NCBI GenBank assembly: GCA_023055425.1 | Contig: JALGPY010000007.1 | Location: 13,650,001 to 13,714,000, forward strand | Length of the DNA: 64,000 nucleotides | Direction: 5' to 3' | Source: Linanthus parryae | Taxonomy: Eukaryota; Streptophyta; Magnoliopsida; Ericales; Polemoniaceae | Shown here: positions 19,912 through 32,423 of the stretch, in pieces | How positions within the stretch are numbered: position 1 is the stretch's first letter | Layout of the letters: every line of letters starts with the position of its first letter | Notes under the pieces: generated by a model | What the model saw: the letters and a program-made list of their open reading frames with translations, nothing else | Databases searched by the model: none | What the model was told of the DNA's origin: nothing | Program-made: the position numbers and the translations under genes

Positions 19912-22900
19912 CGGCGTACCTGGAATGAATTACCGAGTGATTTGTATCTGTCAGTCCTGCTTATACCACCACCCCTGGTATGGTTATTGGGTAACCCGAG
20001 TAACTTCTCCACCTCATCAGGTTCTAGGGTGGCGACCTTATTCCGACCAACCCAAACAAGGTTCCATTTTCTAACCTCATTGAAGACATTTTTCTGAACA
20101 TGCAGAGGAGGATTACCATCCCACCTCTCAAGAGTCTTCTGAACTTTCTCTGGTACTTTGGCACTCGAGACCGACGTCCGTAAACAGTTGAAATGCTTTC
20201 TCGTGTCCCAATCAGGCCACCACTTCCTCATCGATGGGAACGTCTCGTGAATCGTGCGCGGTGCAAGAGGAAGAATTGGGAATCTCTTGGAAATTGGAAG
20301 ATTGTGGATATAGCCTCTCTTCCTAGCAGCAGCACAGAAGTACTTGGAATCAACAAACTCGGGATCGATGTCATAGAGAAACCTCTTCATGGTGTCCCAA
20401 ACTCCTTTTGGGGCTAGGGCAACATTCTCATAATAAAAGTAAGGACGCCCGATGGCACCCGGTGGAAGGTCTCTAACTTCAGATGAGCATGGTAGTGCTG
20501 GCACTCCAAAGCCTATCATGGGATTGGGAAGACGAACTTGCTCTTCATCTCCAGCCAATGTGCAGTTCTCTGATTTAATGCGCTTCCGCAGTTGGCTATC
20601 CAAATATGTCCTCTTTGGCTGTGATGATGAGAAGAGGTCAGTGCTAAGTAATGCAGAAAGTACTGAATAGTAGAATGTAATCTTAAACCTCTATCTGGAG
20701 TATGGGGTTTAATAGAAACCACACATTTCTTGGAGAATATAACAAACACACACCTTTTGATCATTCTCTGCATTTTGATAGAACAAATCTGCTTCCTTAG
20801 CGATTCCAGCAGCATATATAAAATCTGCTAGCTCGTCCAACGACGCAGCAGGACCTGCATTCACGTGGATATCAAGAATGATTCCCGGTTCATAAGATGC
20901 AGCAAATCATACACAAGTAAAATGGCCTGAAACACTTGCAGAGGAATAATGAGCTAATCTGGATTAAAGGTTCCTCTGGTTCAAGCAAATTAGGGAGGAA
21001 GCTATGTATGTTAAGTGTATCACCGACGGCAGATGTTCAGCTACCTCATCGTGCCATTTTAATAAAATAATGATTTTGACAACATTAGAAGACTTCATGG
21101 AAATGTATAAATACAACTGTCAGAATAATATCCTGATGAGAGAATAAGAGGAATTCATTTCTTATGGTGAGATCGTGTCCAGCAAAAACCAACTTCCAAC
21201 ACTTGTAAACTATCTTTAGTTAGTCAAGGAAGTTTCTACATTGATCCAACAACACCTCTGAAATAACCTGTTAAGCAATAAAGAAAACACAGTTGAGAGT
21301 TGGTTGCCAACATGAAGGCTTTTGAAAGAGAATAAGCCGTTGCCAACTATTCCGGATGAGTTTGAACAATAAGACAAAAAGAAGAGAAAGAGAAGATTGG
21401 ACATAATCAGGGATCAGAAAAAAACATAGCTTATGTGTGATTTACCATGCATGAAACAGCTAAGGCACATAGAAATATTTTTGAACCTGACGAAATAGCG
21501 AAATGTTATTATATAAGACGATTTTTTATGCAAAGTGTTGAAACGTGTGAAAACTGCTGCCATGTCAAAGGATACCTAACCTCAATCACACAAAAACATC
21601 TAGAGCTGTTCACAGAAACATAGACCGGGGAATTTTCAGAATAGACAAAGATCCATGAATGAACTGCAATGTACACACCACATCTCTTCATAGCTATAGA
21701 AGCTTCTTCCGATGAGTAGCCCATTTTCTCCAAGGATAACAACATTCGGTCCTCATTAGACAAATTTTCCTGCCAAAAGATATAAACTAAAAGCGATAAA
21801 AACCTAAACCAAGCAAACATATTATTGAAGAAATCTGCATGTACTAAATCCAACAAACATTCCATATCCTGAGAACACTGCTTCATACATTGTTGAGAAT
21901 TATTTACAAAATTGACCCTCATTTCACAATCTCAGGACAATTAAAGGAGATAGATTTAAGATAATTATTATGTTTCAGCCTTTAAGGAGTGAACAAGACT
22001 AGGAGTTAGGGATGGCACGAAATGAAAAGATGGACCATCATATAGGACGACTTGGAGTACTTGGGACTAACAAGCCTGGGCAATATCACAAAATACTCCA
22101 TTTTACATTGTCATTGAAGCAAATGCCTCTGCAAGAGTTGCTCAAAGAAAAATGCTGGAAAGTGGAAAGCAAGTACAAAGGTAGATTATATTGCGGTCGA
22201 GTTTCCTATTATGTACAGAAAATATTAACTTTTAGAAATGATACAAAATCAAAGAAATATGACATGAACTTTCCTTTTCATTGGCTAATGTATTGGTCTC
22301 ATCTTCGGAGAATATAAGCCAAATGGATGAGAAGATGATCCCTATTCTAAACTAAACATTTAATACTCCATTTCACAGTTCCATTATCCTAATACTTTCC
22401 CATGTAAGTCATATTAAAAATGTATAAATATATTTCATTTCGCTTTCCCCATAAAAGCAGGGCTCCAAGTTGAGAATCAATGGGTTAATGTAGTCAAATG
22501 ATACTGCTTACCTCGAAGTCAGACCCACTATCTGCATAACATATATCATCCACTAACTCGTCATAGTCTGAAGAAGAGTCTTCAAGAGCCTGGTTAAAAT
22601 TTTAAAAATAAATAAATAAGAAGATAAAAATCTACTACAGAGAATTTCTTTAAAATAGTACTATAACAATATAGAAACCCATTCACTCCAGCACAACTGT
22701 AAACCACATAATGTTCGTAATCAAGACAGATGCAACAAAATTGAGCAATTTGTCTCAATTTCTCTACGTTGTGAAAGTAATACTAAAGTTCTAACTTCCA
22801 AAAATTACAAAATTAGTATAACAAATTGGAACTCCAAATCAGACCCACTATCAAAGCCAAAATATATCCTGGGCCTGAAAGAGTATTATAACTTGAAAAG

Positions 22901-23800
22901 AAACCCTATTAGAGGGAATGGGTATGGTGGATTGGTGGTTGGAGATGGGAAGTCTTCTCAAAGTCACAACAGATCATCCAATTGGGATTCTCTAATCTCT
23001 ACCAGTGAGTACAACTGTGGATTCCCTGATTAATGCTCATAGTAAAACCTGGGGAGTAGAAGTAATTAGAAACCGCTTCACAGAAGATGATAGCAAAGAG
23101 ATGCTGTCGATCCCAGTTACATGGATGTAGAGAGCAGATGAGCATTTTTGGCAACACACAAGTAAAGATTTATATTCAGTAAAGTAAAATTACGATCTTG
23201 CTAAAGGGATTTCTTAACAAGAAGAGAAGAAATGACATGAATACTAGAAGCTCAAGCTCTTCCCTTTCCCTGTCAAAAGATATGGGAGAAGATTTGGAGT
23301 CTTCAAGTGCCTCCAAAACTGAAACAATTCTGATGGAAGGTGAATGGAAATCTTAAAGCAACTAAAAGCAAACTCTACTCAAGAACATGTGCCCCTAACC
23401 CCAAGTTCTTCATCGGGGATGACCATTGTGAAACAGTATTACACGTAGTCTTTCCTTGATCTTGGCCAAGAGGAGTTTGGGTTGCTCCTACTCTCTTTGA
23501 CCCATCTACAGCACAGAGTCAAAGACAAAAGAAGATGTGCGAGGAGGATCAGACAAAGAAACATAGCTCATATGTTATAAACAAACATGTGTCGTTCTGT
23601 TGGAGATATGGCTAGAAAGAAGTTGTAATAAAGCAAAAGCAACCAAACCCATTAAGGGTCATACAGTAGGCGAAATCCATTTACCTATCTTTCCTTCAAG
23701 AAATGAGGTTACCACAGGCCTACCTGGAACAGCTGAATCTGAAGCTAGCAGAGAATTATTTGTGAAAGACAACATCCATGGATAATCAAAGTAGGCTGTG

Positions 23801-23842
<42 letters not shown>

Positions 23843-24313
23843 AAAAAAAACAAAAAAAAAAAAATGGTCGGCAGTTGATGGTAAGACCCAGGTGGGTTGG
23901 ATAGCAAAAGATGATCAATGCCCTCTTGTAGATGGTGAATGGAAGGAGGGCAGATCAACTTCAAGGGGTTATCAGGGTGCAACAATAAATAATGATAATG
24001 AACTCCTGGTAAAACAAGTGGGAACTGCAAAGGTCTAAACACTTCGGGCACGGTGAAGCTGAAGGACATTCTACAACTGGGTCAAGAATGGACTTTCCCG
24101 ATAAAAAAGGGCGCGGAAACGAGCAAATCCAACGGAAAACTGGATCAGCACGATGAGAATTAAGAAGGAATGGGGCTATCTTGGCAGGCTTGGAATTTCA
24201 GAATGTTCCGCACGGAGATGTAATCGATCCAGCTGCTACTTCTAGCAGGTCTCTGGACTCTCTGGAGACCAGGGCTATAGGAATCATTTAATTTTGTTTT
24301 CTATTTTCTCTAC

Positions 24314-24361
<48 letters not shown>

Positions 24362-27300
24362 CATAAATATATGTGTAGGTGTGAGTGCGTTTACAAAAAA
24401 TCAGTCATAACTCCTACTTAATACTACGTTTTAGTGACTATCCTATGTACCCGAGATCATGTTATGAATGAATTCAAATATTTCCCACTGCATTTTGCAC
24501 GAATGAGGATGTGATATCACCCTTTTCCTTTTTATCATCAATATCATTACTATTTTGATACTTGCCTATCATTTGGTTTGGTGAAGGTGTAAACAGGTTG
24601 AAATAGAGAAGACGTAATGGAGAAAAGAGCATATAGGACTTACCGAATATGCAAGAAGAGTTTCCATGATAGAGTCTTCATTATCTGGGCCTGCATGATG
24701 CAATAAAAGAACTCTGTGAGCTCTATCAAGTCAAAAAGATAATGTCAGAAGAGTAATAACAGAAATACCGTTTTTCTCAATCGCCTTTTCTACAATTCCT
24801 CTTTGAAAGCCCATCTGTACAAAATAGTCTACTACCTTGGTGTAAGAATAGCCTCTAGACGAGCTCCCCTTCATGCCAAAATATTGTATCAAGATGTGAC
24901 TTTTGTAGAAAAAGTAATAATATGATAGTGACAAACCAAGTTGCATGCATAAATTGAAGGATTAGATCTAAAAGTAAGCAAGTATTTATATATTGAAAAA
25001 ATAACAGAAATATTTCAATGGACGCATATGGATTGGTTGGATTATTGTTTAAATTTTAGTTTAACCAAGGATATTAGGGATTGTTTCTGATTATTAGGAT
25101 TCTTAAAGAGGCAGGTACCAGAAATTGCAGGCAGCGTAGCCCGACCTTATTTACCACCTATCTAGATCCTCAGCTGAGTTTTACGTTGCACTAGCCACTT
25201 ACTGCATTGTCAGATGTAATACTAGATGTCTTCCACGTGGAATCTGCCAATGCAAGGGGCCCACATACTGCCTTGTCAGAGAAAAGACAGCCCTTTGATA
25301 TTTGTTTAGGGAGCCCAGTTTTACTACGTTAGATCCTAATTTGGACTAAGCGTAACCGATTTTCTCTTCAGGGCTCAAGCCGTATTCATGCCATCTACAC
25401 GAGATATCTATCTTATTGAACTCCTGGTAGTTGGAAATTGGATTCTTAGCAAAACACAGCCTATAACTGCACTCACATAGTAAACTGAATCCTGAGGAGG
25501 AAAGTGAACATAGAATCATCAAAGGAACATAGAAAATTTGTAGATCAGGTGTTACAAATGAACTATTCCAAATATAGAATCGTGGGTGGGTACAAGTTTG
25601 GGCCATACGATCAGGACAGAAGAGAACTGCTCTGGAGGGGCTAAGGTGTTTGCCATTTTCACATGACAACATGTTGCTTAAGGGGAAACAACTCAATGTC
25701 TGAACTATATCTCTTCCTGTCGAATTCCATAACTGGAGAGTCCAGGTTTCGTTCGTTAGGGAAAATATTCCGTCAAAAACTTCAATCTATTACTATCTTG
25801 TCAGCCTTGCTCATTGTCATTAGTATTACTCACCTGCAACTAGGTTAGATCAGTTCACAACTTTAGGTAATTATAAATATCCTTTAGGAAGCAAAGCCTC
25901 ATGGCCCCATGGCATCAGGAGGGTGCTCAAAGTCGTACGACTCTTGAGACCCAGGTTTGAACCCCTCTAACCCCTTGCGCTTACTTTCAAGCATTATGAC
26001 TAGAAAAATAATCATTTTAGTTTAGGCAGATTCAATCAATTACAAAATGTGGTAATTTATATTTTATGAGTTTGAGGATTACATTCATCTAAGAAGAACC
26101 CATACAAGGTTGGTAATATCCATTTCTGTCATAAATGAGCACACTCCAGATAGCCATGACGCTATGACATCTCCAAAGAAAATGGATCCACTTTGAAAGA
26201 ACAAATTCAAATAACTTCAAATCTGGGCCTAGATCTTCATGTAATCTCAGAGGCTCCACTCTACCTGACCACTTGGAGACTATCTGATGGTGCCATTGCC
26301 ACAGTTAGGAACTGTCAAGGTTGATAACCTTTGAAATCAAGGAAAACATCCTTTAAGAGATGACCATAGCATCCACAGACCACATGCATGCCAGTTTTGG
26401 GGGTTGAGCCAACAAATGTTCAGCTTGTGCCTTGTGTTAGCATGTATTGCCACACTATCGACGAGGACTCTTCAACCTCTCTCACTCCCCTGTGTCTCCA
26501 CTGACTTTGTTCGACGGAAAACAGATAATTGATCCCCTAACCTAATCAGAGTCCATCTACACTTCTATTTTACCCTGCACCTGCTATCCAAATTCTTCCA
26601 ACTTAAGACGTGACCTCATACAATCAATCATACATATATCAATTCTTCCCATGATAATATAAGAGGAAATGAGGAATAACAATTAGAAGCAACATTGTTA
26701 ACATATTTTACTTAGTCAGGGAAAGAAATTCAAAGGGTTTTCAATAGAATAAAAAATGTGAAAAGTTTGTCTTGATTGCAGCGCCGTGGTGCGGGCTGGG
26801 AATACAAAGATACTCAATTACTGTTCATAGATCATTTTTTTTTTCTTTGCATGAGCTGATGAATGGTGAAGCCTAGAATTTCTTGAGGATCAGGCTAGCA
26901 ATATAAAGTTGAAGCTTCAGTTTACTTGTAAAACAATAAACACCACTTGACTATATAATGAGTTTCATAAGGTCCGTGAGGTGGTGGTAAAACCACTTGG
27001 AACCTTAAATCTACCAGCACCTGCATAAAGGGAATCATCCTATATAATAGCATTACACTTCCAAATAGAAGCTTGTAACAAAAGTGCTCAAAATGGATCA
27101 AATGGACACAGATGTCATCACATAAGTCTTCGTAAATAGTGATTAATCACTTGAATTCTTCAGGGAGCATATTCAGAATATCACCAGCCACACACTATAG
27201 TAGGTGAAGAAATTTACAAATGTATGCAGCAACATAAACTAACCCGTAAAAGATTACCTCTCCAGAAGGACCAGAACCTATAGCAGCATCTCCATCAGGA

Positions 27301-28756
27301 TTTCTAGTATTTGAAACAGACGGCGGAGTGAAGTTCTGAATTTCTAACTCATCTTCGGTGCCCCAATCGATGTTTGCACAATCGTCCTCATCCTAAACGA
27401 GTCAAAGCCAACCACAAAGGAAAAGAATGAGAACTGCATGTGAAAGATACTGTTCACAAGGCTTTCAATGCTTGTTTAACATTGGAGCCTTTTATAGTGA
27501 GAATTTTTGCAATTATATTATGAGATTTCAATATTACTATAAAGTAGAAAATTATACTCCATACAATTCCATCATATTATGACTACTGGGGAGGTACACT
27601 TCTTTATCCGCGCGAGTTGATCAATTATGTCTTGGTGGATCTATTAGATTTGAATCTGGTCTGATTGATCGAACATTCAGATTCAAGTTTAATCAGATTC
27701 TCATGGACATGGTGAAGCTATCACGGTTTCAGATCTGGGTTTAGGCCAATGTGTTGCCATTCCGGTTTAACTTGAGAGTGGTGAAGCTCAAAACTTAATC
27801 AGGACCAACCACTATATTTATAGGCAGCAAACTGAGGTGTTGTTTTTCCAAAAGAAGTTTATTTAAGCAAAATGACTTGTTGCTTGGTTAAGTTTCAGAT
27901 AAAAAGTCAGCAACTATCGATTGCAAGTTTACAACACAGATAACATAAACTGGTCATATCTATATGAAAACATGAGAAGATAAAAAGAAAATTAAAAAAA
28001 AAATGTTCAAACAACTTTGTAACCAAACACCAATTAATGTCCTTTTGCTAAAAGAAAAATCATCAGCAGACTAAGTACAGAGGAATTGAGAAAATACGAA
28101 ATTTTGGCACATCTTATAATAAATGTGTGAAAACTTACCATTTTTGCTTGTCTATTAGCTTCTGCATCAGGGTTTCTCAAATCCGGGTGTGGAGATCCGC
28201 AGAAATTATCTATTTCTAATTCATCTTCAGTGTTCCAGTCTATGTTGTCACTGTCAACAGAGGCATTGTCACCCTACAAAAGTGAAAGAGCACCTCAAAG
28301 GAACAGACAAAAGGAACTTAAGTTGAAGCTTACATAATTGGCAAAACAAAGGAAAGCAAACATCAAGCTTGTGTGTCAAAGGAGCAAGGGAAGTTGCATG
28401 CCTACATGTTTTAATTCCCACTTCTAGCCTTTAATAGGATAGCTTCTGACTTATATGCCGCTCAAGAACAACAAAACTTATAGATGCGCTTAGGTAGAGA
28501 ACATTAACCATTTGGGTGGTTTTTTAATGGTTGCGCCTAAGTCAAAAAACTGCAAAAGTGTCCACGAAAAGTTATGGACGTGACTCTCACTTAAACTTCC
28601 TTTCACTAAATGGCCACGTAAAATTATGTACATGAAAATGCTAACCCATGCATAATTATCAGTATGTCATTAAGAAGCTACAATCACAAGAGGGATCAAA
28701 TTAGCATAGAAATCGGGGGGTGCTGGCATTAAAATGAGAACTGAAAAACATACCAT
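18621..28756 (-). CDS. DRM2: DRM-type de novo cytosine methyltransferase (UBA-UBA-rearranged MTase)
   Basis: Ten coding exons by hand: 28756-28754, 28273-28139, 27392-27258, 24868-24769, 24690-24644, 22589-22512, 21769-21679, 20854-20754, 20618-19920, 19052-18621. All junctions are GT-AG and all phases agree, giving 606 aa (Arabidopsis DRM2 has 626). The start ATG is the last codon of its exon. Residues 2-91 are two copies of an acidic module around IDWxTEDELEI. UBA-like motifs lie near 99-140 (VVDYFVQMGF) and 167-207 (LLSLEKMGYSSEEA). The catalytic part has the DRM-specific circularly permuted order: RLPNPMIGFGVP, YFYYENVALAPKGVW and NHTRGGGISRT come first, then motif I LSLFSGIGGAEVALHRLG, then motif IV GGSPCNN with the catalytic Cys near residue 567. 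DRM enzymes perform RNA-directed DNA methylation in the nucleus. The 24868 acceptor has a weak pyrimidine tract and is the least certain junction. Assignment to DRM2 rather than DRM1 is by family only. Confidence 0.93.
19255..19560 (+). repeat. G-rich minisatellite in DRM intron, quadruplex-prone
   Basis: Repeats of a ~40-bp unit built on gggctgggttaggg and gaggggg. Several runs of three or more Gs lie on the + strand, i.e. the template strand for DRM transcription, so the RNA would be C-rich. Confidence 0.8.
19596..19822. mobile_element. hAT-type MITE, 227 bp
   Basis: Flanked by identical 8-bp tctacaag at 19588-19595 and 19823-19830. The ends are catgggtggatgt and, reverse-complemented, cacgggcggatct. 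Eight-base duplications are the hAT signature. It lies in the last DRM intron. Confidence 0.88.
19878..19907 (+). repeat. (GA)n microsatellite next to a DRM splice donor
   Basis: About fifteen GA units beginning roughly 12 bp inside the intron after the donor at 19919. In the transcript this is a (CU)n tract. Confidence 0.95.
22870..24280 (+). pseudogene. L1-type LINE remnant (RT C-terminus, zf-RVT, RNase H region)
   Basis: In several frames on the + strand the translation matches the 3' part of plant L1 ORF2. Near 22975-23190 are TTVDSLIN, EMLSIPVTW and DEHFWQHTSKDLYSVK. Near 23285-23480 are WEKIWSLQVPPKLKQF and a Cys/His cluster (DDHCETVLHVVFP) of the zf-RVT domain. Near 23865-23930 is RNase H-like VGWIAKDDQCPLVDG. 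Stops and frameshifts interrupt all of it. It lies inside a DRM intron, opposite to DRM transcription. Confidence 0.7.
23802..23864 (+). repeat. Poly(A) tract inside the L1 remnant
   Basis: About 60 bp of A with two C interruptions, located within the L1 coding-like sequence and not at its 3' end. Confidence 0.95.
24314..24358 (+). repeat. (GT)n microsatellite
   Basis: About 22 GT units with one interruption, in the same DRM intron just downstream of the L1 remnant. Confidence 0.95.
24869..27257. other. Large DRM intron
   Basis: Apart from the SINE-like sequence, this 2.4-kb intron holds no recognisable coding sequence on either strand. A further UBA exon was looked for and not found. Confidence 0.6.
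25899..26060 (+). mobile_element. tRNA-related SINE-like sequence
   Basis: A box A-like tggcatcaggag (25910-25921) and a box B-like ggtttgaaccc (25954-25964) sit at tRNA-promoter spacing. The sequence lacks a tRNA cloverleaf. The 3' limit is approximate. Confidence 0.5.
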
Positions 28757-28788
28757 GTTGCACTTAGAACAAGACCGAACCACAATAT
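28754..28788 (-). other. DRM leader exon carrying the start codon
   Basis: An acceptor (cttgcag) at 28789 precedes a 35-bp exon that ends exactly after ATG with donor gtatgt. The next exon begins GGTGAC, so translation starts M-GDNASVDSDN. Confidence 0.6.
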
Positions 28789-28984
28789 CTGCAAGCTGTT
28801 GAAGAAAGGGAGAAGAATTTTAGAAGCTCATGTAGCCAAACAACAAGATTTAAGAAAAGAAACTCAGACAACAGAGTAGGCAGTGAGTATAACAAAACTT
28901 CATAAAAGTAATTAGTCTCAATCTTGGGTGGGGAACGAGAACCTGTATGCAGAAGACAACCCGAGTGAATTTGGTAAAACAGGG

Positions 28985-29518
28985 GAAGACTTCTTCAAAC
29001 GGCTTGGTAAGAAAAACCAAAATATAAGAAGTCTGCCAGAAGTCAAGATCATTGCATGATCACTATATTTTAATAATGTTCAATGTAAAACACCATTGAT
29101 CGAGATTTTAGCATGATTCAGTTTATTTTTATCCTCCGCAATTAACGTTCCGAGGAAACAATCAGTCCAAAAAGAGGAAGACTTCTTCAAACGGCTTGGT
29201 AAGGAAAACCGAAAATATAATAAGTCCGCCAGATGTCAAGATCATCGCATGATCACTATATTTTAATAACGTTCTATGTAAAACACCATTGATCTATATT
29301 TTAGCATGATTCAGTTTATCTTTATCCTCCATAGTTAACATTCCAAGGAAATAATCAGTCCAAAAAGGGAAGACTTCTTCAAACGGCTTGGTAAGAAAAA
29401 CCGAAAAATAATAAGCCCGCCAGAAGTCAAGATCATCGCATGATCACTATATTTTAATAATATTCTATGTAAAACACCATTGATCCATATTTTAGCATGC
29501 TTCAGTTTATCTTTATCC
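28985..29518 (+). repeat. 192-bp tandem repeat, three copies, in the DRM leader intron
   Basis: The phrase gaagacttcttcaaacggc starts at 28985, 29177 and 29369, a constant 192-bp step. The remainder of the third unit resumes at 29839 after an inserted MITE. Copies are highly similar. Confidence 0.9.
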
Positions 29519-29838
29519 GAACTTTTCACTCAAATGAGCTTATCACGGCTGCAAAAAAACGGAAATAATCCTCATTCGGAGAAAAAACACCAAAATAGCC
29601 ACGCTTTAAAACCGAAACTCCAAGTGTCGGTTTCGGATATGTTTTAGGAATATAAAAACCGACACTTGGAGTATTGGTTTCAAGCTTTGAAACCGAGACT
29701 TGAAATGTCGGTTTCAAAGCTTGAAACCGATACTCCAAGTTTCGGTTATAAAACAAGGCTATTTTGATGTTTGGGGCCGAATGGGGGATATTTTCGTTTT
29801 TTTGGCCGTGAAACTGAAAAGGTCATTTGAGTGAAAAT
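29519..29838. mobile_element. 320-bp MITE inserted in the 192-bp tandem repeat
   Basis: The terminal inverted repeat cttttcactcaaatga faces tcatttgagtgaaaa. It is flanked by tttatcc on both sides (29512-29518 and 29839-29845), and the uninterrupted repeat copies show the empty site. The interior contains four sub-repeats built on gaaaccgacacttggag in both orientations. Confidence 0.85.
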
Positions 29839-30136
29839 TTTATCCTCCATAATTTGCGTTCCAAGGAAACAATCAGTCCAAAATTTCCAGAATAGCTTGG
29901 ACAGCCAATTCATTGTCCAGAACGAGATTCGGACAAGTGATCCAATACAATAGGATATAAAAGAAATATGGTCAGAGACCATCATTTTTTCTCTTCCCCT
30001 TCCCCTACTCCGGAGACTATCACCTTTTCCCCTCTCACATTCCCTTTCCCCTTGATCAGTTAGGCAAGCTCAGCCATTTTCTGGCCCAAGCATCCAATGC
30101 TTCCTTGGGTAAAAGTAAAAGATATGATGTGCCTAT

Positions 30137-30693
30137 TAGGGGTGAGCAAAACTCGCCCAAACCCGGTCCGAATTTAACACCCGTTCAGGCTACCTCATTG
30201 GTTATGGTTATAGAATTGCGAACCCGAACTAACTTTAACTGATCATGGGTTTGAAGTTGGAAAACCGATTAGGGCCGGTCCGGTCTGATTAAAATTTTAT
30301 TTGAAAAAGTTACATATATTTTAGTTAGATAATACCGTCCAGGTTAAATTTGTTTTAGTTGATTTTCCTCAACTTATGCATTAATATGATTTTCTCCATC
30401 AACTAGAATGTTAGATCCGGCTTTGTTATGTATTAGTCATATTGAAATTTGTTTCCTTTTTTCCGATTTGCGCTAAATATGTCTTGTTCATAGACATAAG
30501 TTTGCTAACGGTTTGCAACATTTTGAACCCGTATAAACCCGGTCGAACTGGTTCGAGTTGAAAGGCTTGATCGGGTTTGAATTTGTCGACTACTTGATTG
30601 GGTTTGGGTATCAATATGACCAACCAACCCGGGAATTGTGTTGGGTAGGAAACAAAGCCCTCACCCGCCCAACCCAGTCTGTGCTCTGCCCTA
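30137..30693. mobile_element. hAT-type non-autonomous element, 557 bp
   Basis: Identical 8-bp gtgcctat flanks at 30129-30136 and 30694-30701. The ends taggggtgagca and, reverse-complemented, tagggcagagca match at 10 of 12. The interior is rich in aacccg/cgggtt phrases. Confidence 0.88.
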
Positions 30694-31331
30694 GTGCCTA
30701 TTATAATTAACCAACTTAAGGTTCTCCATTAGCCTTTTTCTTCTCCTAAACACAAGAAGGGATTGCTTACTATAGATTGGCTGGAAGGAAACATGCTTCC
30801 TCATTTGGAATCAAAACTCTCACTATACAAAAATCAAAATGCAATCCTTTCACATGACTGAATTACAAGTATAACACCAAAATGTATCGAAATCAATTGT
30901 ATTCCACCATAGCAATAACATTCATCCCATTGCAGAGATCATTTGTATTCAACCATAGACTAAAATTTATTCCTTAATTCACAAAAGTTACTAACCTTCA
31001 TCTTGCATTCCTCTGCTTCAGTCTCCTAGCAATAACCCTATAAATAAGCTAATCTTGTGCAGTGCTTTCTGAGAACATGCTCTCCCCTCCAGCTCCCGTG
31101 GTTTCAATTGAGGAAACTCTCGGATGGAAGTCATGGTTTCCTTACAAAACCGAAATCATGACTTGCAGAGGAGAGTTTCTTCAAGAACCCTAATTTGATT
31201 GAAGCAAGTGAATGTTTTCCGAATCCGTAAACGACTACAGACTTCGGAGATCCGTACGACGGAGCTCTGGCCTTCAGGGTACTGCTACTGCAACTCTGCG
31301 TTCACCAAATCTAATACTTTCTAACATTTGG

Positions 31332-31341
31332 GTTATTTATA
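31332..31341 (-). promoter_or_regulatory. Putative TATA box of DRM
   Basis: The minus strand reads aacTATAAATAACcc, followed within about 300 bp by leader-like sequence. That leader includes a possible donor near 31145 (ttttGTAAGG). This implies a gene of about 12.7 kb with a long first intron. Confidence 0.5.
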
Positions 31342-32423
31342 GTTAACCCCAAACTTTTGGCATTATGTCTAACTTGCTCTCACTTGAGGCTGTTCTTTTT
31401 TTAATTAACCGTGGTGTCGGGGCAGCTGAAGGTCTGACTATATCACAGTTTGTGCAGATGGCCAATTAATTCCCCAATGGCCCCAATAATTATCGAATTC
31501 CGTGCGATTTCAACTGCTTGGAATTATCATTGAGGTTGTTTGAATAGAGGGCTCTTCCGCTCTTGTGATTTAGATTCAGCATAAGGGGATCGATGAATTA
31601 ATAGGAAACTGTGCTATATGAGTCCTTGCTCCTTCTACTATTTTTCAATCTTCAGTTGCACTATGGTAAATAGCCATACCTAGACACTCTTGGAGCACGC
31701 ATAAAGAATTAAACAAGCCATTAGTAGGGGAAGGGGACTTGGTTGAAGACCGGATTGTATTTGTTGGTTTAATTAGCATAGAGAGCGAATATGTCTTAAA
31801 CTTATTGCTAGCGTTACTTCTAGAAAAACAAAAAACTTATTGTTAGAGTAGATTACAATTAATGATACAAGGGAATAATTCATTAAGGGATAAACGGAAA
31901 ACACTACATATCCATATCACCATATGTACTTGGTACCGTGAGAAGGTTGATATACTTCAAATTTCTTTAGCAAGAAAAAGCTCCAGCAAGCACCATGGCC
32001 TTAAGAAATCATATAACTTTTTCTTTTGGTGATGGCACCGTCCCCGTTCTTAATGTTCATGGAGACATACCACATTCACTCGGGTTGTAAATAAGTGATC
32101 GCACGCATATGAATGACAACAACTTGTAAACATTTTAGCAGTAGATAACTAAAATCGTAAAGTATACATACAAGTATTATAGTTTAGAGCTTATAAAAAG
32201 CTCCAATCAAAAGGTGGAAGTCAACCGGTCTCAACCTAAGACTCTATTGCGGCGGCTATTCAGCGAAAGACTAGAAGCTCTAGGAGAGATGGGAACTCGC
32301 TCCAGTCTTAAGACAAGGTAGAGTACTTGCTTCTCTAAGACATCGGAGATATTGCGTAGTAGAAGAACGCCTAGTGCATATCAAGATCATGCATAAGTTT
32401 AAATAATAAAAATTAAAAGTTAT

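Noticed and set aside
25899..25970. tRNA gene
   Set aside because: Box A and B are present, but flanking bases do not pair as acceptor and anticodon stems; SINE-like instead.
24869..27257. A third UBA exon in DRM
   Set aside because: No spliceable frame with a UBA MGF-type motif was found; the 24868 exon follows 27258 in phase without it.
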